64,000 nucleotides of DNA from Lepidodermella squamata (GCA_047495785.1 JBLDXI010000017.1:2294001-2358000); one strand, 5' to 3'; shown: positions 10,199-20,193, numbered from the stretch's first letter. Program-made: numbers and translations. Notes: generated by a model from the letters alone, not told the origin.

Positions 10199-12850
10199 CG
10201 TGGAAGCTACGCGAGCGCAGTAGCGTACGGCTGTTACAAATATGTTGCTAATTTTCTATTAGAATATAGCAAAATATAGAGCGAGTCAAGCTGCCTAATC
10301 AATTGCCCCACTGCAGAAGTCGGATACGTCAAAATATTCACTCCACGGCAGGGCTCTAGCCACCTCATAATAAACTTGATAAACTTATGCACTCCCCAGT
10401 CAACATTCCAAGCGCGAAATATGTTCGCTATAGTGAGTAAAATGTGAATGATAGAAAGGTTTCTTTATGGGGTTTGGGACTTGGCATTCTAAAAATACTC
10501 AAAATAATGCCAGTCTTCAGGTCGCCAGACGCAAATAAAACAAATAAGTATTAGAGCAAAAACTGCTTGGCCATTATTATTTCGTATTTATCAAGCGCTC
10601 ACAACTTGCAGCTTACTTTTGACGGTTTTTTCTGCCATTGTGCATAAGAGAATGACACAGAACCAACTTATGTGATAAGCAGTATGGATAATAATTTGGC
10701 GCATTATCAAAACGAGGATATCAATGGGAACAAAGCAAGCCTTTTACGACGCAGTCACGCCCTCTACGACAGGACCATTCATTTTCAGCGAAGCTCTTCT
10801 TAACGCCGTTAACGCTCAAGGCTCAAGTAGTTAATAATTCGAGGAGGGGAACTTCGATGAAACCATCTTACGAAGATTTTGGTATGGTATCTACCTCGAA
10901 ATTCGGACGTCGCGCACGGTTAGAAACTGGCTGATTGAAAATAAAAATATTTTGCACGAGCTTCAAATAGTTTTAGGTCCAAGCTTAAGACCGTTTTTGA
11001 ACTTGATGAAGCATCATCTCGCCCAACCGCAAAATTCTATCAAAAATGTAACCATTTTTAGGGTAAACCAAATGAGAACACGCCTCATCCAATTTCGTTG
11101 GTAGAAGTGCGCTCTTAGAGGGCTCCCGCCCGGATGGCTCGGAGGGCACCCCGCCCCCAACCTAACCCTAACCCTAACCCTAACCCTAAAACCAACCCTA
11201 AACCTTCATCTTGACCGTCTGAGAGCGATCCCTCCGAGAGCGATGCCCTCTGAGAGCGCACTTCTAGCAACGAAACTGGAAAGGCGAGAATAAACAATTT
11301 ACAAGTTGATTGATGTCAAAATGTGTCTTCAGCTTCACCCCATTTATCGGATGTCATGAAAATTGAACATAAGCAATGAAGAAAATACCTATCTAACTAT
11401 TAGTACCTCAAATCACTATACCGAAGTTGTTGAAGTCTGATGTCTGGGGCTTTAAAATAACAGATGTTCATGTTCATCGATTGCCCTTACAATCAAATAT
11501 TCGAGCATTGAGCATTGAGCGGCTAGAATAAAGGTATCTCCACGCTTCTTCGGGAATTCTTGAATTACACCTGATTTTCTCACACGGCTGAGTGATAAAG
11601 CAAATTAAATTCAACTAACCGAAGTAAAACGTGAGCTTCCAAACTTCGAATGTCAACCTTTGCCCTTATCAGGGAAGCTCAGTTGAATGTTTCGAATCTT
11701 CCAGGTATCATAACGGGATTTAGTATAAGATACTTAGTTCCTTTCAAATTTAAATTAAACCAGCAGAGATCACGGGAGGTAGCTAAGAGCGAAGAGTATT
11801 TCTCTTTGAGCTTAAAACTTTGGTGTGACGACAAAGGAGAACAAATTGGCATATAGCATTCGTCGGCAACAGCTTCTATCAACTGCAAGTATGAAATGTT
11901 CGGTCTCGAGTCTTGAATAGCCGTTAGCTGTCAGTCTCCTCTTTGAAGCGTGAAGCGTCTAGTCAAACGTCACGAGTGTCACTCGATCGATCACTTTTGC
12001 GGGTCACTCTTTTAGAAGCGCCTATGGAGACAATTAGGCTGGTGAAGGACGAAAATTAAAATTGCAAAAATTGTTTCCTGAGTTTTAAGAAATAAATCTG
12101 AACTATTTTTATTGATAATAACCCTGCCATTGAAAGGAAAATCCTGTGAGCACCCCGCGCACTCGAAAATCTTGGCGCTCAGCTGAGCGCGGCGTGAGGC
12201 GCGGGCACTTTAGCGCTAGCAGTACCCGCCTCTACCTGCTGGTTGTCCGGATGCTGCCTACAACTGTCTACCAAGCCCGGGGAGCTACAGTAAGTGCTGT
12301 TGCGAACAATACATCGATTCATTCATTTTCACTGACAGTCGAATCTCTCAAAAGATTCTTCAAGAATTCTTGAACCGATTCAGATATTTTGAGACCGCAA
12401 TTATCACAAAATAAGCTGAGCTGAAAAACAGAGGCGAAACACGTTGGGACAGTTGTTAGCTATCTAGGAGGCAGTGCCATGGCACCAGAAGCGCCCCGAA
12501 AACCGGAATTACGTTTCAAATCTAAATTAAAGCTCAGTTTAAGTAAATCAAACGCTTTCAAACTCATTTGGAAGATATTTAGAGATAACAAATGAACGCT
12601 GCTATAGAATATACTGGAGGATTTTTAAATGGTAGAGAATGCTTTAAAAGCTGTTAAGTTTAATGAAATTGGTGTTGTGCCAAATCGCCGACCTGATGAA
12701 CGTCGCTTATCAGGAATGCGAACTCTTTATTCACACGAAATTGGATATCTCCGGCTAAACAACAAGCCTGTAATGTACTCTAACGTGACATGTAATAAGT
12801 AAATAGCGAAATCCACATGCAAGACTGCTGAGTCCAATGCTTTAGTGAGA
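10199..12850. other. Long intergenic stretch between the two SelW genes
   Basis: About 2.7 kb without a supported gene. It contains the 193-bp inverted-repeat element at 11088-11280. A promoter for SelW copy 1 must lie at the left end. The open frames here are short, on both strands, and without recognisable content. Confidence 0.5.
11088..11280 (+). mobile_element. 193-bp MITE-like element with telomere-like core, copy 1
   Basis: Terminal inverted repeats of about 26 bp bound the element: TCCAATTTCGTTGGTAGAAG at the left, and its near-perfect inverse at the right (CTTCTAGCAACGAAACTGGA). Inside the TIRs are short CTCTGAGAGC-type palindromic motifs and a central run of four or more CCCTAA units (about 11163-11188). 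No coding capacity. A second copy of exactly the same length and opposite orientation is at 20194-20386. I see no clear target-site duplication. The TIRs, the size and two dispersed copies indicate a non-autonomous DNA transposon. Confidence 0.75.
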
Positions 12851-12857
12851 TGCCTTA

Positions 12858-12930
12858 GGGGCGTCGAGAAGCGCGGGTTCGATTTGGGGGTCGACTTTAC
12901 CGCGTTTCTGTCATATAGGCGCCACCGAAA
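12858..12930 (-). promoter_or_regulatory. SECIS element of SelW gene 2 (3'UTR)
   Basis: On the minus strand, ATGA (12914-12911) is followed 12 nt later by AAA (12898-12896), the same spacing as in copy 1. The arm AGAAACGCGG (12909-12900) pairs with CCGCGCTTCT (12875-12866 region) at 9 of 10 positions, and the 3' quartet is CGAC. The apical part is 23 nt and can fold a 4-bp mini-helix (TCGA...TCGA), which would make it a type II SECIS. It begins about 65 nt after the TAG stop. Confidence 0.85.
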
Positions 12931-12978
12931 GCATATTTGTTTGCAACAGCAGATGTTGGATTTCTCGCCTACTGTGTC

Positions 12979-13507
12979 CTATTGCGAACAGCAGCCATTG
13001 GATTTCCGGGTTTTCACCACAGCCACACTCTTCCGCTTGGCATCGTCTATCGGCTTGGTAATTTTTTCGAACTCGCCAGGCGCATCCATGGGTACAGTTC
13101 CCTATTTTTTGAACTATAATTACAAATGCTGAAACACGAGCGTAACTTACGTCAATAACTTGAACTAGTTCACCTTCAACCTTGACTTCTATCTTGCCGG
13201 TCTTCTCCGTGGTCTTTTCACCAGTCTTTGAATGGCAAAAATATAATTTCGGGGGAAAAGTCTAACATATTAACTCTTACTATCGAAACATCTTCCCCAT
13301 AGATGTTCGACAACTTGCTACTCAATTCGAGGTAAGCCTAGATAGAAAATCACGAGGTCAATTCAAAAGGATAAAGCGTAGCGCCTTACTATCTCGAATC
13401 CGGATCATCTACCTCTGTTTTCAAAAAAGAACACGTTTGTTACGTTATGAGTAAGAAGCGCCTTGAATTATTCCATACCAATAAATGAAGTGAACTTTGA
13501 CCGGCAT
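12979..13507 (-). CDS. Selenoprotein W-like protein with UxxU motif, copy 2
   Basis: Five exons (13507-13479, 13414-13390, 13337-13281, 13225-13151, 13101-12979) total 309 nt: 102 residues plus TAG. It starts MPVKVHFIY, then two TGA codons spaced as in CxxU: U-G-R-U at residues 10-13. The first TGA is split by an intron (TG at 13480-13479, A at 13414), at the exact place where copy 1 has TG|C; the second is 13407-13405. Exon 1 (29 nt) and exon 2 (25 nt) have the same lengths and phases as in copy 1. The rest aligns with the SelW fold (EKTGKIEVKVEGELVQ) and ends in a diverged, basic tail with GCCSQ. The intact frame and the downstream SECIS argue for translation with two selenocysteines. The function is probably redox, but the tail differs from SelW. 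Confidence 0.82.
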
Positions 13508-13836
13508 CTTGGCGATTTCGGTTAGGTGTTTTTGTTTTCTGGAGAAGGTTGAAATATAGCAGCGTTGTATTTTCACCGATAGAGCGATTGTAGGGCAAAT
13601 AAAAAGCCAGTGGAAAAAACAATGTCATATTTTATTTAGGTATTTCACATTTCAGCATGGAATATATCAATTTTTCAACACAAAAATGAAGCTTGACCAG
13701 AATGTTCATGAATTTTTAACCGAACGTGCGACTTTTGGCTATGAAATATAATTTAAATTATGCAGTTCGAAAAAATTCGAAAGAGACAGCAGGGCAGCAG
13801 AGAGATAGACGGCAACAATACGGTATGCGTCAGTTT

Positions 13837-15149
13837 TCACTTAGTGAGTTGAGCTGCGCCATTGGGAGTAGCCGGTTGGTCGCGCTGGCAATATTTCAAC
13901 CTGCACAGGAACGCATCGACGAAAAAACCGACGACAAAGTGCAAAAATCCAGTGGTCGCAAAAACACCGCCAATAATGCCACACAACCGGACGATGAACT
14001 GCCAGTACGGCTTGTGATATTGCTGTATTTTCACGGCGAGCGGGGAGAAATCGTACTTAATAAAAATACCCGGTACACCGTGGCTGCCTTCATGGTGATC
14101 AATCACTCGTTCCATTTCAGTGACAGCCATCTGAAATGTTTGCGCGTCATTTGCGTGAATCGTATCAACTTGCGTAGGGATGACTTTCAGAAGATACTGA
14201 TACATAACAGCTTCACTGTTCGCTATTTTTTCATCGCCATCCAACGGATGAACCATGCCAGGGACAGGGGTTCCGAACGACAGGTGATGGATTCGGTGGC
14301 TAAAATTAACAGGGGCAGGCTGTCCGCCTAAAATAATGCCGCCACCACCAATTGGCATCATCAGCTGCATGTGAGCTGCAAGAACAAGTATGTTATATCA
14401 CCTATTTCGTATTCGACAGTTCACCTACCATGGCCGAATGGGAACATATTCATCGATTTCCCAGCAATAATATGGAGATTACCGGCAATTTTGTTTAGCG
14501 TGAAGAAGCCGTGGATTCGGCAGCCATCTTTCGGCCGTTCAGCATCAAAAGGAAGATCGCGCCGGTCTGTTAAATGCTCGGTTGCCTGTTTTTGGTTGAA
14601 ACCCTGTCGCCAGAACACGTCATGGAGGGCGTGATGCTCCCTTCGGACGTATTCAGCCATCTGTGAGATCATTTCCCATTGCATGCGCTCATGACGCGTC
14701 ATTGTGAACGAAACAGGCTCTTCGACTATTTGATCTTCGCCGGCAATGGTCGACGATTCAGTCACATCGACAATATCAGCGCCAATAGCTAGAAACAAAA
14801 ACAGAGCAATTACCAAGCCATTTCTAAATTGTCACCTTTTGAAAATGGAAAACTTACATTCGCATTTTGCAGCGACGGTTATATCAATATTCAGTCGAAT
14901 TCTTCGGTTATACTCTGTATCAACTGAATAGCTGTAGCGCATTTCTGAATGCAGGTAAGATCGAAATTCAAGAAAGACCAAGAATGCGATGACAAGAAAA
15001 GTCGCGATTGAAACCCCGCCACCGCTGCTTGTCTGCTCTTTGACATCGTCTGCGACTTTCGGAAACGCGTCGAGCGACTTCACGGCCTCGGCAGGGCGCA
15101 ATTTGCGCTGCCGAAGCATTGAATCTCCACCGCCGGGTAGAACACTCAT
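13837..15149 (-). CDS. ERGIC2: ERGIC2 / Erv41 homologue
   Basis: Three exons (15149-14858, 14788-14429, 14375-13837) give 396 residues (human 377). The N-terminal cytosolic part contains KSLDAFPKVADDVKEQTSSG, then a membrane segment (ATFLVIAFLVFLEFR) and the conserved RLNIDITVAAKCE. The luminal domain shows CRIHGFFTLNKIAGNLHI, HRIHHLSFG, HPLDGDEKIA and GSHGVPGIFIKYDFSPL. A second membrane helix (FIVRLCGIIGGVFATTGF) ends the protein. ERGIC2 cycles between ER and cis-Golgi, paired with ERGIC3/Erv46 as a cargo receptor. Its ATG is only 61 bp after the EARS2 stop, and a 3' splice site (TTTTCATTTAG, AG at 15176-15175) sits 25 nt upstream without a donor, indicating a downstream operon position. 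Confidence 0.94.
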
Positions 15150-15173
15150 TTTTCAATAAATTATAAAAACGAC

Positions 15174-15187
15174 ACTAAATGAAAAGT
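15174..15187 (-). promoter_or_regulatory. Probable trans-splice acceptor in the EARS2-ERGIC2 gap
   Basis: CTTTTCATTTAG on the minus strand lies inside the 61-bp gap between the EARS2 stop and the ERGIC2 start. There is no room for a promoter or a first exon, so a spliced-leader acceptor is the simplest reading. Confidence 0.55.
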
Positions 15188-15210
15188 TAAAATAATTAGT
15201 TTTCAACATG

Positions 15211-18200
15211 TTATTTAGAGCGATATAAATCTAGCCGCGCTTTAGAACGATCGAAACCTAAAATTTGAATAACTTCTCCAACTGGAAGACCATTCGTCCG
15301 ATCGGTAAGAGCTAGCCTTAGTTCTCTCATAACATGGCCGAATTCAAGAGAATTTTCTTTTGCGAATGACCTCAGCCGCGTTGAAAGATTATTGAATCCA
15401 TCTTTTTCCTCGAAAGAACCCAATACCAATGCGACTAGTTGCGCTTTCAATGGAGCAGGTATAGGACTAGACGAAACCTTAGAATCAATGCCAGGCTTCA
15501 ACCAAATGAATCGGTATTCCTCCGCCAATAGGTCGCGGAAAGATCGAAGCCGATGACTGAAGTAAACAGATAACAAATGACGTAGAAAATCTGAGCCAAT
15601 CGAAGACGGCTCGAAATTAGGAAGGGACCCAAAATTGGCTTTCACAAGTTCGGCACTTTCCGCAACTGCTTCACTCAAGTTTCGTGTCAAATACAACCGC
15701 ATCATATCGCGATTCAAATCATGCAATCTGTCCAAATCCACCTGAAAAATTAGATATTTAAAGGTTGCATCAACAACTCAGGTGATAATATATGAGATTC
15801 TTATTCGGCACCATTCGGCACCATTCGGCACCCTTCGGCACCCTTCGGCACCCGTCGGCACCCTTCGGCACCATCTGCCTTAATTAGCGCTTAAACACCG
15901 CGGCAAGACAGCAGTGCGCGCATATTATTACGCAAGAATATTACTTATCTAATGCGTTTCGCTTGCATTTACATACATGTACAAATATATAAGTACAAGC
16001 AACATTTTTGCGCTGTTTAGCGCTTTTTTCCAATCTAAGCACGCGTATTTTGTTACGAACAAAGGCGCGCAGTAATCGCCGGTTACGACATAGGTAGCCA
16101 GTTACGGCATAATTAGCAGGTTACGGCAACTCGCTATTCTCAAAGCAGGGAATAACAGCCGTTATGTATAGCGCATTATTTGAATTTTGCAAATATTCCT
16201 TCCGTTTTGAAATACACGCGGTTTTTACCTGCTGTGAAACAGTGCGATATTCAACCCATTCCATCCTAATTTCACGATTATCGTTCATTTTATCAAAAGC
16301 CTGTCCATAAAATTTTTCCGCGCTGACGTTACCATCTTGGGTCCCTAGATGCTGCATATACTCCTAGCGTATAACAAATTTATCTTTCCATTCATTATTG
16401 AGCAGTGTTTTCATGAGACGTAAAATGAGACGTCGCGGCTCGGCACAAGAAGAGGGATTTTTTATAAATTTTGCGATCTTGAGCTTTCATCAAAATCATC
16501 TTTGAGGGATTGCGGGCTTCGAAGCCGCAGCGCCTATCTAGAGTATACGTCTCATGATTTTTGTCTGGCCCATGCTATCACCTATCACTATCTTTTTGAA
16601 TGGTTTCACAATCGCTGCACATTTTTTCTCATTTTATGATGCGCTAACCGTTATCGTTTCAGTAGCAATTTTTTTTCCTCCGAGCCTTGCCCAAGTCTCG
16701 TCATTATACATCTTCTTACTTAAATTTGATCGTAAAACTGTAGGTATTGCTCTACATCGATAGCAGACTTAACATATCAAAGCAAGCTCTGATTTTCATG
16801 ATTCAGGAAATTAAAGGAACATTCACTGGGTAGTTTATGGCCGCCAACCGTCTAGTTGGGTGCAGCAAGAAATCCTCACTGCAAAAATACTCGTTCGAGC
16901 GCCCTCTAAGATTCTGAAAAGTGCTATCTTTGGTATCTTCACTTTGTGCGATTGAAGTTGTAGGAAAAGTTATTTTTGCGTTAGTTATAATGTTGCTCCT
17001 ACTAAAACTATGTGTCACTACAACTCTTGGTTGGTTCTAGGTTGGAACGCGGTGCGGAATGAGAGTGGCGGATTGATTTCGCCTCTGATATCTAGAAGAA
17101 TTGAATGTCCGCTAAAGCACACTTGATTAATTATTAAAGAATCCGTTTCGTCCCATTGCAAGCTGAATGAGCCACTTCTATACCCGAGCCATAGTTGAAA
17201 TTTTATGCGAAAAACGGTATTCTGGTTGCCAGTGCAATATTTCAAAAGGGAGGAAGTAATTAGTTGGCAGATTCAAAGCTCTAAAATTTGGCATCGTTTA
17301 GGTCGGCGATAGTAAGGGTGCCATCCCAATATACGTTACTCATGGAAGAATGGACCCATTTGTGGCAGAATTCATTAAAAGATACCGCTTCTCCCGCCAA
17401 AAACGTGAGGACGCGAAGCCTAAATCCTTTCCTGTAAGAAAGGCAATGAAGTTAGATATCAGTTCAATTGCTATGCCAAGCGCTTTTATGTGAAAGATTC
17501 CTGATTCACCACAAGCCACATCCTTGACCAGACCGGCAGGAGAATTTGCTCAGGTTTTGCAAGCAAAGACGCGAGATTCTAACGACATTTCGTAAAATCA
17601 TGTTTATCAGAAGCTAGCCCCGCAAAAGAAATTATTATTCAAAAAAGTAATGCCGAGCCTTTAGCAGCTTCGAGCTACATCAGCATTCGGTGCTCTGTGA
17701 TAGCGCTTGTATTTCAAAAATGAATAATAAAATGAAGGTTCCAACCATGGCTCTAAGCACGCCTTTCCTGATTGATTTTAATAAAATAAAATAAAATGCA
17801 AATAGTACGCTGATGACATGACCTCTTGCCATTTTACCTATCTTTTTCAGTCAAATACTAACGTTGCAGAAGTGTATAAATAAAAAACGGTACTAAATAA
17901 ACAACAGTCTAACTTCTTCCCCACCTTTTAAAGATATTTTTAGCACTACATACCGTTGTTTCGTCGAATAACGCAGTAAATTTGAAGATTCTACTTTCCG
18001 TGCCAAAAAATAAAAAAATCTGCCTACGAATTATCTAACTGATATTACTCTAGCGAACTGCGAGCCGATTTTATCAATCCGAAATTTTCTCTTGGCTAAA
18101 GACGGTAAATCTAAGCAATCTTCAACTGAATCAGCCACGTGACCGCCCATTTGGAGAACAAAACAATTTAGTGCCTGTGGGAACATCCCGTCTTTGCGAA

Positions 18201-19059
18201 GACTCGCAACTGATAAATCGTTCTGCCGCTTGGATAATTTAGTGCCATCATTGTTGAGCAGAAGAGGCAAATGGGCGTAAGCTGGTGGTTTCCAGCCGAA
18301 AGCTTCGAACATTAGCAAGTGTTTCGGAGTTGAGGTTTGCCATTCAGCACCCCTTAACACATGACTTATTTCCATTTCGTGATCGTCTATTACGTTAGCC
18401 AAGTGATATGTCGGGAATCCATCTCGTTTCAAAACAATGGGATCGCCTTCGACGTCAGCAACATTATGCGTGATATTACCGTAAATAAGGTCATGCCATG
18501 GTTCGGTAAAATCCCTCAGTTTGAAGCGGATCACATGCTCATCGCCGGCCTTGATTCTGTTGCTAATTTCGCTTGGTGTAAGAGATCTTCGATCGAGCAA
18601 AAATAGTATTAATGATGTTTAGAGGGTATATAAGTATCAAGAATACCTGCATCTATTGTCGTATCGGGGAACCTCACGTCGCCGAAGAGCTTCTTTTCTC
18701 ATCAAATCTAACGTCTTTTCCGAGCAAAAGCACCGATATCCAGCGCCTTTTTCAACTAATATTTGAGCGTACTTGTTATAAAGTTCCAAACGTTTAGACT
18801 GTACATAAGGGCCATAAGAGCCACCTTGAAATGGACCTTCGTCAGGTTCAATTCCTAACCACTTTAGGTCGGTATTTAAGCTTTCAACTGCTCCTGGAAC
18901 GAGTCTTTGCTGATCAGTATCTTCGATTCTCAATATAAATCGGCCATCATTTTTAGGAGCAGAGCGGGAAAACATATAGTTGTAAAGCGCTGTTCTTAGG
19001 CTACCGAGGTGCATTGTTCCAGTTGGACTGGGAGCGAATCTTACGCGAACTGGTCTCAT
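15211..19059 (-). CDS. EARS2: Mitochondrial-type glutamyl-tRNA synthetase
   Basis: Three exons (19059-18647, 18586-18049, 15741-15211) give 493 residues; the introns are 60 bp and 2.3 kb. [20 protein letters not shown] carries the class I HIGH-type motif (HLGS), RYDNRCR spans the first splice, and [13 protein letters not shown] is the KMSKS motif. [20 protein letters not shown] and [18 protein letters not shown] are typical of EARS2. The third exon is the anticodon-binding C-terminus ([20 protein letters not shown]). The enzyme charges mitochondrial tRNA-Glu. It starts directly at the catalytic domain: the frame upstream of the ATG meets a TAA 11 codons away, so no mitochondrial presequence is visible. 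Its ATG overlaps the stop of the upstream small gene (ATGA). The large intron hides that the C-terminal exon belongs to this gene. Confidence 0.94.
15742..18048 (-). other. Large intron of EARS2
   Basis: Bounded by GTAATATC (donor, 18048) and TTTTTCAG (acceptor, 15742), both phase 0. Its 2,307 bp is about 30 times the usual intron here. Apart from the 10-bp repeat I see no gene; short open frames (for example 16121-16357 and 16554-16763) have no recognisable content. Confidence 0.8.
15803..15872. repeat. 10-bp tandem repeat (ATTCGGCACC)n
   Basis: Seven units of a 10-bp motif, ATTCGGCACC with variants CTTCGGCACC and CGTCGGCACC, fill exactly 70 bp. It lies at the 3' end of the 2.3-kb EARS2 intron, about 60 bp from the splice acceptor. 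Confidence 0.95.
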
Positions 19060-19244
19060 GGCTTTTCTTTCTTGGAAGCCTCCAACTCTTCTTTAGTTTT
19101 CTTGCGAGATAGAATAGGTCGAGCGCCGTATCGTTTTTTCAAGTCTTCCGGGTCAGGCAAGACTGCAATAGTCATCAAATAACCAGCCACTGATATGCTG
19201 ACGCACCAAAAAAGTCCAACAGCCCAGCCTCGCACGTTAGCCAT
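19056..19244 (-). CDS. Small single-span membrane protein (UQCC3/CBP4-like?)
   Basis: A 62-residue frame starts at the ATG at 19244 ([20 protein letters not shown]). One hydrophobic helix (residues 8-27) is followed by [15 protein letters not shown] and a very basic tail. This layout, with TP/PDPEDL-KRY after the helix, recalls UQCC3/CBP4, assembly factors of respiratory complex III, but the match is short and I hold it loosely. The TGA overlaps the EARS2 ATG (ATGA, 19059-19056), an arrangement seen in dicistronic messages. A 3' splice site (GACTTTTAG, ending 19273) precedes the start. The SFT2 gene ends 152 bp upstream on the same strand. Confidence 0.6.
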   Translation of the reverse strand: MANVRGWAVGLFWCVSISVAGYLMTIAVLPDPEDLKKRYGARPILSRKKTKEELEASKKEKP

Positions 19245-19396
19245 CAAATCAAAAAAGAAAACATTAAGCTTTCTAAAAGTCAAATTAAGTTTTCATTTGA
19301 TGTGAGAAGGCAACCCAATGTTTAATTCATATCCGAATCCACAACCCGGTTAGAAAGACAAATAATTCTGTAATCGTGCAAACGGTTAAATTAATA

Positions 19397-19975
19397 TTAA
19401 ACTGGCAAAACTGAATTAGCAGCTCTCTTGCAAAATATTGTTGCCACCTTTGACACAAACTGAATTCCGAATCGACCACCTGGAACAAAAGAGGCCCAGT
19501 ACCACATGAGACTGACGAGCTGAAGGCAAGCAGCAATGATTGTCATCGATGTACTTTCAAGAGACATGGCGGCATAAATTGTGAATCCCAGGGAGAATAA
19601 GTAAGCGGTGGAACATAGCCAAGTCTCCGAGGATAAATGGCGCTTGAAATGCTCCCATGGTCCTCTAAGAGCGGCAAAACTCGCGATGAAAAAGCAACTT
19701 CCAAGCGTGAATAACGCGACAAATTTCCGCGCCCTCAGGATAAGCACAGGTATATAGAATGTCGATAAAAAGAAGCAGAACAACGAGAGTGATAGAAATA
19801 AGATGAATCCCAAAATGCGTTGTTTGTGACTCAACTCAGGAATATAAGATCCGGTGCTAGTATCCGACTGAGATTCTGCTGGAGACTTTTCTGCCTGGCG
19901 GGAAGCGAATAGCGCGTTCAATTTTTCCCGAAGATCGCCGCTAGACTGCTGAGCCGGTTGAGCACTACCGAACAT
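19397..19975 (-). CDS. SFT2-domain vesicle transport protein
   Basis: Intronless, 192 residues. A polar N-terminus of about 50 residues is followed by four hydrophobic segments, starting KQRILGFILFLSLSLFCFFL, then LFTLGSCFFIASFAALRGPW, then two more, and WYWASFVPGGRFGIQ near the end. The order and the GSC, GPW and SFVPGGR-like motifs fit the Got1/SFT2 family (SFT2D1-3), Golgi proteins that aid fusion of endosome-derived vesicles. The N-terminal length is closest to SFT2D3. It is the first gene of a four-gene minus-strand cluster ending at ERGIC2. Confidence 0.8.
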   Translation of the reverse strand: MFGSAQPAQQSSGDLREKLNALFASRQAEKSPAESQSDTSTGSYIPELSHKQRILGFILFLSLSLFCFFLSTFYIPVLILRARKFVALFTLGSCFFIASFAALRGPWEHFKRHLSSETWLCSTAYLFSLGFTIYAAMSLESTSMTIIAACLQLVSLMWYWASFVPGGRFGIQFVSKVATIFCKRAANSVLPV

Positions 19976-20193
19976 CTTTATTGTAAGAGATATGCTATCT
20001 AAATAGTTGAAATTTTAACAATCAAGTTATGGGCAAAGTATGTGAGCAAACATGGAATTTCTGCTAGCTAAAATCTAACAGATCAAAAAATCTCCTAGCT
20101 GTTTCAAACCACATAAAAAACCAGTCTAGAAAAACGAGAAGCTTCATATAGCCCGTAGCATACTTAATTTGCCGTCTTTCGTCATTCGCCGTT

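Noticed and set aside
11160-11190. CCCTAA run as a true telomere or assembly end
   Set aside because: It is internal, only a few units long, and enclosed by inverted repeats shared with another locus.
13405-13480. In-frame TGA codons as evidence that SelW copy 2 is a pseudogene
   Set aside because: The frame is intact for 102 codons, splice sites are good, the second TGA sits at the Sec position and a SECIS with kept pairing follows. A pseudogene would not keep these.
13726-14331. 201-residue open frame on the plus strand
   Set aside because: It is the antisense of the ERGIC2 last exon, whose protein is clearly conserved.
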